Assembly (NCBI GenBank): GCA_027365485.1
Contig: DAHXNH010000393.1
Span: forward strand, 1 to 32,280
Source: Clostridiales bacterium
GTDB taxonomy: Bacteria > Bacillota > Sulfobacillia > Sulfobacillales > Sulfobacillaceae
Direction of reading: 5' to 3'
Length of the DNA stretch: 32,280 nt
Shown in pieces: positions 9,007-17,855 of the stretch. A program made the position numbers and the translations under genes. Positions within the stretch are counted from its first letter, which is position 1; each line of letters starts with the position of its first letter. The notes beneath the pieces were generated by a model, which was given only the letters and a program-made list of their open reading frames with translations, was not told where the DNA came from and searched no databases.

Positions 9007-10191
9007 CTATGAGCGCGCGGCCTCGGCGTGTTTTTCGGCGATCAAGTCGCCTCGCCCCCGTTTGCTGTCAAAGTTATGCACATGCACATGCTCGCCTTGG
9101 CTAATGGCTGGACCGGTGAGTCCAATAACCTCTCCGTATTTAATCACCGGCTGACCGGGACCAATGTCTTTGACGGCGATCTTGTGGCCAAAGGGGATCG
9201 TTTGTTTGGCGATAAAGGACTGCCCCGCCACGTGAATCCGGTCACCCGCCGCCAACGGTGCCAACACAACCGCCACGTTGTCTTTGGGGTGTACTTGGAC
9301 CACGGCTGCTCCCCCCCGCTGCGCAATTGGCGCCCAGTTAGCATCGAGTCGCCGCACCGTGTGGACGATGCTCCCCCACTGGCCACCATCGAGGGTGAGA
9401 AGGTCCCCATCTTCTAGGGCAAACGTTTCATCAAAATCGAACTGGCCCGGCTCCATGATCCCAGTCCAATCTTGGATAGGCCAAAACTGAGCAAGTCGAT
9501 CGGCCTGAACTTTCATCAGCAATGGGGAAAGCGTCCACTCCCACTGTTGGTTAAGGACGACTAGGCCATGGCGTTCGACTTTGAGTGAAACTGCGATCGT
9601 GGGTGCTTCGTCGTCGTTAAGGAGGGTGAAAACAGGGCTAAGCGCCGCACTATGATAAAAGAGCTTAGCGGGTCCAGCCGATGAGGACGCTAAGAAATCC
9701 ATCGCGGTCACATCCAGCCCCAGCCCATAGCCAGCCACCTGGCCATCCGGTGCGATTAGCCCCACCAGCCCTGGCACGGGAACCTGCCAGACCGCATCGC
9801 GACGCATGCCCAAATCTTCCCCCACCTCGGTCACCGCACCGCGAGGCGCTTTAAATACCCAGCCTGAGTTCGACGTGTCTTGGGAAGAAGTCGGCTGACC
9901 CGTAACCGTGCGTTCCCAATCGCTCTCATGCGCCACCCACAGTTCAACTTCGGCAGGCAGCCGTCGCTCCGACTCGATTGGGGTTGCCCCCACGCCTTCG
10001 GACAACCCATGATTCAAGGCTGAAAATAGGCTATCGTGGCGCTCTTGACACCACTGCCACAGTTGGGTTAGCGTTGCCATCGAAACAGCGGTCACGCCCT
10101 CAACCTCAACAAATTTTTCGTCCGAGCTTCTTCGTACGCCAAGGCCACGTTTTTCCCCGTTGCCATAGCCGACAATTTGGATCTGACTCAC
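9007..10191 (-). CDS. FAH-like domain fused to UxaA-type SAF domain
   Basis: The 394-residue protein has two parts. Residues about 80-290 follow the fumarylacetoacetate hydrolase (FAH) fold as in 2-keto-3-deoxy-sugar-acid dehydratases: WVFKAPRGAV (111-120), MRRDAVWQVPVPGLVGLI (129-146) and GYGLGLDVTAMDF (154-166). Where relatives have VPEPEL, with two metal-binding glutamates, this one reads VPVPGL, so metal binding is probably lost. Residues about 297-385 are a SAF domain of the kind found at the N-terminus of UxaA: HPKDNVAVVL, FGHKIAVKDIGPGQPVIKYG and HVHVHN (368-373). The GTG start at 10191 overlaps the stop of the upstream UxaA chain as GTGA, which implies coupled translation. The SAF part likely supplies the domain missing from the 390-residue UxaA chain. 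The fusion order and the damaged FAH site are unusual. Confidence 0.75.
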   Translation of the reverse strand: MSQIQIVGYGNGEKRGLGVRRSSDEKFVEVEGVTAVSMATLTQLWQWCQERHDSLFSALNHGLSEGVGATPIESERRLPAEVELWVAHESDWERTVTGQPTSSQDTSNSGWVFKAPRGAVTEVGEDLGMRRDAVWQVPVPGLVGLIAPDGQVAGYGLGLDVTAMDFLASSSAGPAKLFYHSAALSPVFTLLNDDEAPTIAVSLKVERHGLVVLNQQWEWTLSPLLMKVQADRLAQFWPIQDWTGIMEPGQFDFDETFALEDGDLLTLDGGQWGSIVHTVRRLDANWAPIAQRGGAAVVQVHPKDNVAVVLAPLAAGDRIHVAGQSFIAKQTIPFGHKIAVKDIGPGQPVIKYGEVIGLTGPAISQGEHVHVHNFDSKRGRGDLIAEKHAEAARS

Positions 10192-11360
10192 TGGGCCACC
10201 TCTTTTCCGTCCCAGCCCGGGAAGATACCGAACTCATGATGGTGCCCGCGTTCTGCTGCCACCCGTTCTCCGTTGGCCACCGACACGATCTTGCGCAAAA
10301 GTTGATCCGCCACTTGGTCCACGCTGAGCACCCCTTCAATGATGGGCCCTGCGTCGATATCAATCACATCATCCAGGCTTTGCTTCAACGCCGTGCGTGT
10401 GGACATTTTAATTACCGGAACAATCGCCGACCCCGTGGGCGTCCCCCGACCAGTCGTAAACACGATGACTTGAGCCCCCCCCGCGGCCATGCCGACTAAT
10501 TGCATCACGTCGTGGCCTGGGGTGTCCATCACCGTCAATCCCGGCTTGACGGGGCGCTCGGCATAATCGACCACCGCCTGAAGGGGGCTGTTGCCCCCCT
10601 TATGCACACATCCTAGGGATTTTTCTTCAATGGTACTGATTCCGCCTTCGATGTTCCCTGGAGCCGGTTGGGCTCCGCGAAAATCGACGCCCATGCGCAT
10701 CGATGAGGTTTCGGCATGGGTCACTGTGGCCAAAAGTTGGGCCGCTATCGCCGGCGAGGCCGCACGTTGGGCCAGCAAATGTTCTGCGCCAATCAATTCG
10801 GTGGTCTCCGCCAGAATGGAGCGTCCGCCCATGGCAATTAACCTATCACTGACTCGGCCTAAGGTGGGATTGGCCGACAGTCCCGAACAGGCGTCGGAAC
10901 CCCCACATTCCGTTCCCAGAATCAACTGGCCCAACGGAGCCGGTTGTCGCACCAGACCTTCCCGTTCTCTAATCCAACCAGTCAACAAGCGCCTCGCCGC
11001 ATCCAAGGCACGACGGGTACCATGGGACTCCGAAAGCGTCACCACCTCATAGCGTACATGCTTGGGCAATTGCTCAGTGACGGCTGGGATCAGCCCATCG
11101 TGCGGCTCCACGCCAATCAACAGCGTAGCATACACATTCGGGTGGTCGGTCCAGCCAGCCAAAGTCCGCACCGCCAATCGCCAACCCTCTAGGTCGGGGG
11201 CCCAGTCCTGATGCATCTCCACCACGGCCACCGTCGAAAGCTCATTCGCAATCATCGCCGCTACCCGGTTGCAAGCAGGGTAAAGAGGTAGCACCAAGAG
11301 ATGATTGCGGGTACCGACGCGCCCGTCTTCGCGAAAATATCCATTAAACGTGGACAACAT
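10188..11360 (-). CDS. uxaA: UxaA-family altronate/galactarate dehydratase, C-terminal type chain
   Basis: The 390-residue protein covers the second and C-terminal domains of UxaA/GarD and lacks the N-terminal SAF domain. It begins GYFREDGRVGTRNHLLVLP and carries the C-terminal-domain segments GTECGGSDACSGLSANPTLG (149-168), EEKSLGCVHKGGNSPL, VMDTPGHDVMQLVGMAAGGA and VFTTGRGTPTG. In the second domain the usual H-x-x-GC motif is replaced by HQDWAPD (50-56) and GLGCE by GVEPHD (83-88), so two conserved cysteines are gone; the 298-residue paralogue keeps both. UxaA enzymes dehydrate altronate or galactarate to a 2-keto-3-deoxy acid and need a metal. The stop codon overlaps the FAH-SAF start. It lies 102 bp downstream of the alpha/beta hydrolase gene, the second-largest gap within the gene run after the terminator. 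Confidence 0.8.
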   Translation of the reverse strand: MLSTFNGYFREDGRVGTRNHLLVLPLYPACNRVAAMIANELSTVAVVEMHQDWAPDLEGWRLAVRTLAGWTDHPNVYATLLIGVEPHDGLIPAVTEQLPKHVRYEVVTLSESHGTRRALDAARRLLTGWIREREGLVRQPAPLGQLILGTECGGSDACSGLSANPTLGRVSDRLIAMGGRSILAETTELIGAEHLLAQRAASPAIAAQLLATVTHAETSSMRMGVDFRGAQPAPGNIEGGISTIEEKSLGCVHKGGNSPLQAVVDYAERPVKPGLTVMDTPGHDVMQLVGMAAGGAQVIVFTTGRGTPTGSAIVPVIKMSTRTALKQSLDDVIDIDAGPIIEGVLSVDQVADQLLRKIVSVANGERVAAERGHHHEFGIFPGWDGKEVAQ

Positions 11361-11462
11361 GAAAGTCCCAACCTTTCTCCGCTACGTTTCTTATCGCTCA
11401 ATTCGCAAGCGCGACCTGGCTTTAATCATACGCCCTATCCCCCCGAGATTGCACCCTATATG

Positions 11463-12521
11463 CTAAGACGGTCCTGATGATCGGTTAAACTTTCCGTCTA
11501 CATACGCTTGAGCAAAATCCCACACCGGTTGAGCGAAGAATCGGTGGCCTCCCTGGCCTACGACCAATTGGCAGTTCTCGCCCCGGGAGAATCCGGTATA
11601 GGTACGCTGCAACTCCGAAAACGCCTCCCGGGTGGCCTCGGCAGGATAAATCGGGTCCTGGGCACCATGCACAACCAACAGAGGACGCGGAGCAATAAGC
11701 CCAGCCAGATCCGACATTTCACCCAACCGCAGAATGCCCGGCACGACATTGCAAAGACAGTGAGCCCGGGCCACAATCGAAGCGCGATAAGTACAAAAAG
11801 ACGAAACCAAAACCGCGGCCCCCACCCGAGCGTCCAAACTGGCCAAAAACATGGCCGCGGTGCCTCCCCCAGAGTACCCCACCACCAGAATGCGTTCGAG
11901 ATTGACCTCCGGCAAGGTGCTAGCGTAATCCAACACCTGCATCAGATCCGCCACTCGCTCGCCGATGAGCGTACGGCCCATCAACAAGAGACGTCGGCTT
12001 AGCTCCGCACACGAGTTCTTCTTGTCAGCGGCTCGATCCTGCTCCCAAGCCAGTTCCCCAAAACCCAGGAGCTCTGGAACCAAGACCGCGTAGCCGTGGG
12101 CAACCGCTTGGATACCGACGGCTTCCTCACGCTGCTCGGTTTGGTTTTTTTCTTCAGCACTCAAATAATGCCCGACAAACGGCTCTTTGCCGCGCGGATG
12201 ATGCCCTTGAAGCGCCAACACCACGGGAAATCCTCCCGGAGGGGGAACGGTCTTCGGCTGCAATCGATAGCATGGCAACCGCACCCCCGGGGCAGAAACA
12301 ATTTCCACTCGCTCTTCCCAATACGATCCCCGGTCCTGACGATGGATCTGAAGCGAAGCCGCCGAATCGCGATTGCTCCGCCCCTTTAAAGAGTCCAATC
12401 CCAGGACCTGCGCCAGCTTGTCGCGCAGGCTGACTTGTTGCGCTAAACGGTCGTCCACCCCAAGCCTCTGAGCGGTTGCTCGTTCGTACAGAGCGTTGGT
12501 ATGGGCTTCGATGTCCAGCAT
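11463..12521 (-). CDS. Alpha/beta hydrolase, acetyl-xylan-esterase-like
   Basis: The 352-residue protein shows a full Ser-Asp-His triad: Ser217 in VVGYSGGGTA, Asp289 in HGAQDPIYP and His326 in VGQGGHRFF, with an oxyanion loop around ALQGHHPRG (103-111). This layout fits the acetyl-esterase-like alpha/beta hydrolases (Abhydrolase_7 / AXE1 type). No signal peptide is present, so it should act in the cytoplasm. Given its place between pectin methylesterase and the UxaA genes, removal of acetyl groups from pectin oligomers is a reasonable inference, not shown by sequence. ATG at 12521 is preceded by GAGGAGG at 8 nt, which is better than the longer frame that starts at 12554 inside the upstream gene. 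The gap to the upstream CE8 gene is 16 bp. Confidence 0.8.
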   Translation of the reverse strand: MLDIEAHTNALYERATAQRLGVDDRLAQQVSLRDKLAQVLGLDSLKGRSNRDSAASLQIHRQDRGSYWEERVEIVSAPGVRLPCYRLQPKTVPPPGGFPVVLALQGHHPRGKEPFVGHYLSAEEKNQTEQREEAVGIQAVAHGYAVLVPELLGFGELAWEQDRAADKKNSCAELSRRLLLMGRTLIGERVADLMQVLDYASTLPEVNLERILVVGYSGGGTAAMFLASLDARVGAAVLVSSFCTYRASIVARAHCLCNVVPGILRLGEMSDLAGLIAPRPLLVVHGAQDPIYPAEATREAFSELQRTYTGFSRGENCQLVVGQGGHRFFAQPVWDFAQAYVDGKFNRSSGPS

Positions 12522-12537
12522 CGCTATATCCTCCTCA

Positions 12538-13443
12538 TTAGCTGAACCCGCCAATTCCCCACGAGTCCTTCAAGACTTGCCGCAATTGCCAGCGCTGAGG
12601 CAACTCCGCCAAGGCATAGGCGTGAGCCCAGACCGAGCGCCCGGCGTCGGCTGCTCCCGGGCCAAAGCTGCCAAATTCAAAATAGCGGGCCGTCTCCTGG
12701 TTACGCTCGTCCCGCCAGTTATCCCATCCCTGCGGCAGAATATGATCGCCCATGTCGGTTTCAACGAAGATGACGCTGGCGTATGGACGCCAGGGTCTTC
12801 CCAAGTAGACCGACGCGGGCTCCGCGCCAGTCAGGCAACATTGCCAAAAGAGGTAGCCAATATCCACCTCTTTTGGCGTCGATGCGGCTGTGATATAGCC
12901 TCGACCCAGACTTTTGACCTGACACCGCTCAAAAACTGCCGTAGCCGGTCCAAAAATGAAGTCGACGTCGCCTTCGATATCACAGTCGCGAAAATACTGA
13001 TGACCGCTACCTCCCGTAAATAGGGTGTCTTGGTGTCCAAGCAGGCGCAAGCCGGACCCAAAAAACTGCTGACCGGTCACCGCCAAGGCGATCGCCTGCC
13101 CCACCTGAGAGCGCGGGCCAGCCGTATTGGCGATGGTTAAATCTTGCAAAACGGTGCCATCTGCAGCAATGGTGAACGTCGGCGTACGAAAGGTTCCATA
13201 AGGCGCGCCGTCTCCGTGCAGTTTATTGGCGTAATCATCCCACTCAATTCGCGTCCGAAGCGCTCCTTCGCCCAAAAGGTGAACCGTTTTGCCCACACTC
13301 AGGTTGAGCTTTTCCCGATACACTCCGGCTTCAAGATGAATCGTCGTGGGCTCCGAGTCGCCTGCCGCTACGGCATCGAACGCCGCCTGTAGCGTCGTAA
13401 AATCGGCTCCGGCACTGGCCCCCACCCGCCATTCAGTCGCCAA
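12538..13443 (-). CDS. Pectin methylesterase, CE8, no signal peptide
   Basis: The 301-residue protein is a right-handed beta-helix pectinesterase that removes methyl esters from galacturonan. The catalytic set is visible: Gln116 in GQAIAL, Gln138-Asp139 in LGHQDTLF, Asp161 in GDVDFIFG and Arg216/Trp218 in YLGRPW. The start is TTG at 13443: AGAGAGGG lies 6 nt upstream and the protein then opens directly into the mature CE8 fold (ATEWRVGASAGADFTTLQ). A longer frame upstream sits wholly inside the PL2-like gene. It overlaps the end of that gene by 11 bp, so the two are coupled. Secreted CE8 enzymes carry a leader; this one has none, which points to a cytoplasmic role on imported oligogalacturonides. 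Confidence 0.92.
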   Translation of the reverse strand: MATEWRVGASAGADFTTLQAAFDAVAAGDSEPTTIHLEAGVYREKLNLSVGKTVHLLGEGALRTRIEWDDYANKLHGDGAPYGTFRTPTFTIAADGTVLQDLTIANTAGPRSQVGQAIALAVTGQQFFGSGLRLLGHQDTLFTGGSGHQYFRDCDIEGDVDFIFGPATAVFERCQVKSLGRGYITAASTPKEVDIGYLFWQCCLTGAEPASVYLGRPWRPYASVIFVETDMGDHILPQGWDNWRDERNQETARYFEFGSFGPGAADAGRSVWAHAYALAELPQRWQLRQVLKDSWGIGGFS

Positions 13444-15067
13444 CCCGATCCCTCTCTTTCGCGACCCGGTCATACCACCAGGAATTGTCAATCTTATGCC
13501 CTAAGTCGGCATAAAAAGAGCCAAAAAACGCCGAAGAAGCCCAATACTTCGGCACCTCCTGTGGGCACCTTTGCATATGCGCCACTAAGTGAATTAACGC
13601 TAAGGGTTCTAACGCATCAAACTTCGCCCAACGATGATGCCGACTCGGAAGAAACAGCCCTCGGTGCCAGCGATCGTTTAAGATGTTGTCGCCCACCGCC
13701 TGGGCTTGGTCTAAAAAAGCCTGCTGGTTCGTCGTGGAGTAGAGCGTGAGCAGGCAAAAAATGGCCAATGGATCCGATACTTCGATTCCTGCCGCTAACG
13801 TGGGCCCACTAATGTCTTCAGCGGTCGGGCCAATATCCCCGAGGCCATTGGCTTTGGCCATCTGACGAGCTACCGCCCACAACTGCGGCTGAGGAGAAAA
13901 TTGATAGGCTAAGCAATACGCCCACAACATCAGGAAGTCCGCAGCCATGGGCTTTAACACCATTCCTTGTCGGCCATAGTACCCATCGCGATCTAGGCGC
14001 AGTCCGGTCAGGCGCATGCCATTGGTCATGAGTGGATGAAAGCTGTTGTCCTCAGAATCATAGGCGTAGCGGGCATAAGCCAACAAATCCTCCACCGCAA
14101 TCTGACCCAAGCCATCGCCACTTAGCCCCAAGCGTTCCGCCAACAGCAGTTTATTAATCGCCGCTCTGCCAAGGATGGTGCGGATCTGCCGGGCGACGAC
14201 GACCGTCGCTTCCGTCGGTTGATATGGGGCCAACTGCACTCCAAATTGTGCCTCTGCTCGGTCGCCGCGACCCCGCGGCCCAGGCAGCACCGAACGACTA
14301 AACTGATAGCCCGCGAGCCCAGTCGCAGGGTGACGCGCTTCAACATAACGCTGAGCCAATCGCTCAGCCCAAACAAGGGGCGCCTCCTCGCCTGAGAGCG
14401 CAGTAAGCATCGCCCCGGCGTAAATCAAATCACTGCCCGCATTGATGAAAGTGAGCCCCTGAGCGGTGAAAAACACCGGTAGATGACCGTAGGGTCGGTC
14501 CCAGACCCCATGGCCAAGACTTGGCTCCACCGGCAGGCCATGGCGGGAGAACTCCAAACGGTCCCAATCCTTGACGTGTGCTTCCCACATGGCATCGATA
14601 TATTCTGTCGTGTGCGTTGCACTCACCGACCACATGAATTCGTAGTCGGGATAGTGGCATTTGAGTTCATGGACCGGGCCTTTGTCGGGCGCATACACGG
14701 CGCGCTTGCTCCCCAAATCGAAGGCCATATGTCCACCCAAACTCAGCAAGCGCCCATGGCGAAGATGGCAAAAGGCATAGTCCCACGCCGCTTGGCACGC
14801 CTCCTGATAAGCGCTCTGCCCGCTCAATCGGCTTAACCCCTGCAACGTCCGGAATAAAATCTGTTGACTGCCCAAGTTGCTCATGATCCACTGCTCTCCG
14901 GAGGCCTGCCAAGTCACAGGTTCGCGGGTGTCCACCGCGATGCCATCGACAAAAAGTGGCGTGCTCGACGTTCCCCAGTGATCTCGACCCTCGGTCAACA
15001 CCACATCCCCGAATTGACGCACCGCATCCAGATAGCGGCTACTTTTTTCCTCGTCTGGCGTATGCAT
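13433..15067 (-). CDS. Pectate lyase, PL2-like alpha/alpha-barrel
   Basis: The product of 544 residues looks like the PL2 pectate lyases, which cleave polygalacturonate by beta-elimination, often as exo-enzymes acting inside the cell envelope or cytoplasm. Supporting segments are TPLFVDGIAVDTREPVTW near the N-terminus, SNLGSQQILFRTLQGL, GGHMAFDL, FMWSVSATHTTEYIDAMWEAH and GHKIDNSWWYDR at the C-terminus. The length suits the family. I recognise it by overall pattern and by context rather than by a proven catalytic arginine or metal site, so another alpha/alpha-barrel uronic-acid lyase is possible. ATG at 15067 follows GGGAGAGG. There is no signal peptide. It sits 22 bp after GH105 and overlaps CE8, and its unsaturated products are substrates for GH105. 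Confidence 0.68.
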   Translation of the reverse strand: MHTPDEEKSSRYLDAVRQFGDVVLTEGRDHWGTSSTPLFVDGIAVDTREPVTWQASGEQWIMSNLGSQQILFRTLQGLSRLSGQSAYQEACQAAWDYAFCHLRHGRLLSLGGHMAFDLGSKRAVYAPDKGPVHELKCHYPDYEFMWSVSATHTTEYIDAMWEAHVKDWDRLEFSRHGLPVEPSLGHGVWDRPYGHLPVFFTAQGLTFINAGSDLIYAGAMLTALSGEEAPLVWAERLAQRYVEARHPATGLAGYQFSRSVLPGPRGRGDRAEAQFGVQLAPYQPTEATVVVARQIRTILGRAAINKLLLAERLGLSGDGLGQIAVEDLLAYARYAYDSEDNSFHPLMTNGMRLTGLRLDRDGYYGRQGMVLKPMAADFLMLWAYCLAYQFSPQPQLWAVARQMAKANGLGDIGPTAEDISGPTLAAGIEVSDPLAIFCLLTLYSTTNQQAFLDQAQAVGDNILNDRWHRGLFLPSRHHRWAKFDALEPLALIHLVAHMQRCPQEVPKYWASSAFFGSFYADLGHKIDNSWWYDRVAKERDRVGD

Positions 15068-15089
15068 CCGCCTCTCCCTTGCTGACCGT

Positions 15090-16196
15090 TCACGAGCCAC
15101 CTGTGTTCGCCGCTTTCTGCTGCTCCATCTCGATCCCAGCTAAGATCAAGGCGGCCACTGCTTTGATTTCGTCTTCCACTACGGGCGAGGTCACATAATA
15201 CGTATAGGAACCATCCCGGTAGGGCGACCCCCCCAGTCCCGACACCGCGTTGCATTGGCTCAAGTGCACGATGCCCTCACCGTCCCGCCGACAAAGGCGG
15301 CGTTCAATGCCTCGGTATGCGTTCACGGCAGGCTCGTAAAAGTTGGCCGCTAAGAGGCCTAAACGCATCCCCTTCGCCAAGGCGTACACCACCATCGCCG
15401 AGACCGACGCTTCCCGATAGTTGCCGGGGGCGTGCGGACGATCGAGAACCTGCCACCATAAGCCTGACTCCGGGTCTTGAACCCGGACCACCGCCGTCGC
15501 CAATTGACTCAACAGGCCGCTCAAAACAACCCATCCCGGATACGATTTGGGGATCGACTCCAAGAGATCGACCAAGGCCATGATGAACCAGCCCACACTC
15601 CGACCCCAAAACTGGGAAGAACACCCCGTATCAGGATGAGCCCAAGCTTGTTGCCGGGCTTCGTCCCAGCCATGATACAAAAGCCCGCTTTTAGGATCGC
15701 GGGTGTGGCTATAAAGAAGGGTCACTTGGTTGACCGCTTCATCCACCCAGTCGAATTGATGGTAGTTTTGGCCATACACCAAAACAAAGGGCATGGCCAT
15801 ATAGATGCCGTCTAGCCACATTTGCTGAGGATAGATCTGCTTGTGCCAGAACCCCCCACTTTGAGTGCGGGGCTGATGACGCATTTGCTCCATCAATCGT
15901 TCCACCGCTAACCGATACTTTTCCCCTTGAGGTCCGTTCGTTCGCGGCCAAAGCAACTTGCCCGGATTGATGTTGTCTAAATTGTAATCCTCGGCTCGGT
16001 ATCCAGCGATGGTTCCGTCCGAGTGCACCATCCGATCCAGCCATCGGTCCACCGATTCCAGCATTTCTGCCGACCCCAAGTGACGGCTCGCCTTGTCGAG
16101 GGCTAGCATCATCAACCCGGTTTCATACCGCCACCCCATCTCCAGAAGCGCTGGCCGTTGGTCCACGGCCAACCGCCAGGCAAACTCGGTCCACAT
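15090..16196 (-). CDS. Unsaturated uronyl hydrolase, GH105 (YteR/YesR type)
   Basis: The 368-residue protein has the GH105 layout: WRYETGLMMLAL (22-33), the catalytic aspartate in PQQMWLDGIYMAMPF (Asp129), HGWDEARQQAW, FWGRSVGWFIMALVDLLE and REASVSAMVVYALAKG. GH105 enzymes hydrate the 4,5-unsaturated uronate left by pectate or rhamnogalacturonan lyases and release it from the oligomer; they are normally cytoplasmic. It starts at ATG 16196, directly adjacent to the stop codon of the GH28 gene, with GGAGGGAGGTGG as ribosome binding site inside the end of that gene. The exact linkage (galacturonan or rhamnogalacturonan) cannot be read from sequence, but the neighbours favour galacturonan. Confidence 0.9.
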   Translation of the reverse strand: MWTEFAWRLAVDQRPALLEMGWRYETGLMMLALDKASRHLGSAEMLESVDRWLDRMVHSDGTIAGYRAEDYNLDNINPGKLLWPRTNGPQGEKYRLAVERLMEQMRHQPRTQSGGFWHKQIYPQQMWLDGIYMAMPFVLVYGQNYHQFDWVDEAVNQVTLLYSHTRDPKSGLLYHGWDEARQQAWAHPDTGCSSQFWGRSVGWFIMALVDLLESIPKSYPGWVVLSGLLSQLATAVVRVQDPESGLWWQVLDRPHAPGNYREASVSAMVVYALAKGMRLGLLAANFYEPAVNAYRGIERRLCRRDGEGIVHLSQCNAVSGLGGSPYRDGSYTYYVTSPVVEDEIKAVAALILAGIEMEQQKAANTGGS

Positions 16197-17843
16197 TCAT
16201 CCACCTCCCTCCGAAGCTTCTGAGCGAAGCGCCCTCACCTGCTCCGCATCAGTTTCGGGATCCACCAAGACCGAGTGGGGCCAAGCTTCCAAAATCCGAT
16301 ATTGGATGTTTTTTGTTCCCTCCCCCGAAACCCTAAGGCAGGGCTCATTCCCGACTCGAGCACTTTCGACCACTTCGAGAAAGACGTCTTGGGTTTGATT
16401 GAGGTGAACCCACGGACCTTTTTGAATCGCTAGATGAATCTCAGCCAACCGAACCCCTGCTGCATTTTCAAGCGTCATACCACGTTCGCTCACCGCCGTT
16501 AAGTGAGAGACCGTCAACTGTTCGATGGGCTGTTCAGGCAGCCCCCGAACCCATAGCGCGTGACGGGCTCCCTGAATCGCGGCCCTATCAATGCGAATAT
16601 TCCGAAACCTAGGCGTTTCTTCACCGACCACCGGCACCCCATTCCGATCCACCGTAGCGGCATTGGATTCATAAAACAGGTCAAACGAAATGGCGGCCCC
16701 GGCAATGTCGAGCATCCGCACATCCTCGATGGCAATATTTTCCACCACACCGCCACGACCGCGAGCACTCTTAAAACGAAGGCCAATATCGGTGCCCACC
16801 ATCGTCAGATTACGCACGCGCACGCTATCCACTCCGCCTGACATCTCACTGCCAATGGTCACCCCGCCATGTCCGTGATAGACCGTACAATCCTCGATAG
16901 CCACATCGCGAGTCGGCAGTCCCAGTTCTCGACCCGCCCGATCTTTGCCTGACTTGAGACAAATCGCGTCGTCACCGACATCAAAAGTACTCGATTCGAT
17001 GCGAACGTGCTGGCAGGAATCCACGTCGATTCCATCACCATTTTGCGCATACCAAGGGTTGCGCACGGTAATAAAACGGGCCGTCACCTGCTCGGATGCC
17101 CAGAGATGAAGACACCACGCAGGAGAATTTTGAAACGTCACCCCTTCAAGCAAAACCCGACGACAACGCCTCAAGCTCAAAAGCTGGGGCCGCAAATATT
17201 CGCGATAGGGGGCCCATTCAGCCATGTCCAGCACCCGATGGCGAATCAGGCGAGGAACCACTTCAGCCCCTTCCATGGCCAACCGACTCGGCCACCACAT
17301 CAAGGCGTCGGAACTGAGCACGCCCCCGGCTTCTACCAGATCCCGCCATTGTCGGTCCGTCGTCTTGGATTTCTTGATCGGGCGCCACCCCTCGCCGCCA
17401 CCGTCAAAAAGGCCGCGACCAGTAATGGCCACGTCTTCTAAATTTTCGCCGTCAATCGGCGAACGACAGCGCACGCTAGGGAGGCCCTCAAACTGGGTAG
17501 AAATCAGCTCATAATCTTCATGGTTGCGGCTAAAGCGGACCACGGCCCCCGCCTCAAGATGCAGGTTGATGCGACTCTTCAGACGAATCGGGCCAGTGCA
17601 CCATACTCCTGGGCCTACAATCAGGCGTCCGCCGCCAAGAGAAGAGAGTTGGCCAATAGCCTCAGCAAACGCTCGGCTGTTGTCGGTCCTGCCATTGCCT
17701 TTGGCCCCAAAATCCGCTACATTTAGCGCGTAAGCGGGGATTTGGGGCAAAAGCACATCTTGACTCGCGGCTCCCTGATGATGATCTAAAAATTTCCAAA
17801 AATCGTTCTGGCTTGCCAATCTCCTCACCCCTATGGCTTGCAT
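16197..17843 (-). CDS. Polygalacturonase, GH28, no signal peptide
   Basis: The 548-residue beta-helix protein carries the GH28 catalytic set: NGDGIDVDSC at 268-277 (first acid Asp270), VGDDAICLKSG at 289-299 (Asp291-Asp292), HGHGGVTIGSEMSGG at 323-337 and LRFKSARGRGG (Arg356, Lys358). The opening VADFGAKGNGRTDNSRAF (43-60) is the usual start of the fold. The length and the WW/Trp-rich insert near 150-215 are nearer to bacterial exo-polygalacturonases than to short fungal endo-enzymes. The N-terminus (MQAIGVRRLASQNDFW) is not a signal peptide. ATG at 17843 has GAGGG 5 nt upstream and lies 12 bp after the enolase-family gene. Confidence 0.92.
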   Translation of the reverse strand: MQAIGVRRLASQNDFWKFLDHHQGAASQDVLLPQIPAYALNVADFGAKGNGRTDNSRAFAEAIGQLSSLGGGRLIVGPGVWCTGPIRLKSRINLHLEAGAVVRFSRNHEDYELISTQFEGLPSVRCRSPIDGENLEDVAITGRGLFDGGGEGWRPIKKSKTTDRQWRDLVEAGGVLSSDALMWWPSRLAMEGAEVVPRLIRHRVLDMAEWAPYREYLRPQLLSLRRCRRVLLEGVTFQNSPAWCLHLWASEQVTARFITVRNPWYAQNGDGIDVDSCQHVRIESSTFDVGDDAICLKSGKDRAGRELGLPTRDVAIEDCTVYHGHGGVTIGSEMSGGVDSVRVRNLTMVGTDIGLRFKSARGRGGVVENIAIEDVRMLDIAGAAISFDLFYESNAATVDRNGVPVVGEETPRFRNIRIDRAAIQGARHALWVRGLPEQPIEQLTVSHLTAVSERGMTLENAAGVRLAEIHLAIQKGPWVHLNQTQDVFLEVVESARVGNEPCLRVSGEGTKNIQYRILEAWPHSVLVDPETDAEQVRALRSEASEGGG

Positions 17844-17855
17844 CTAGCCCTCGAT

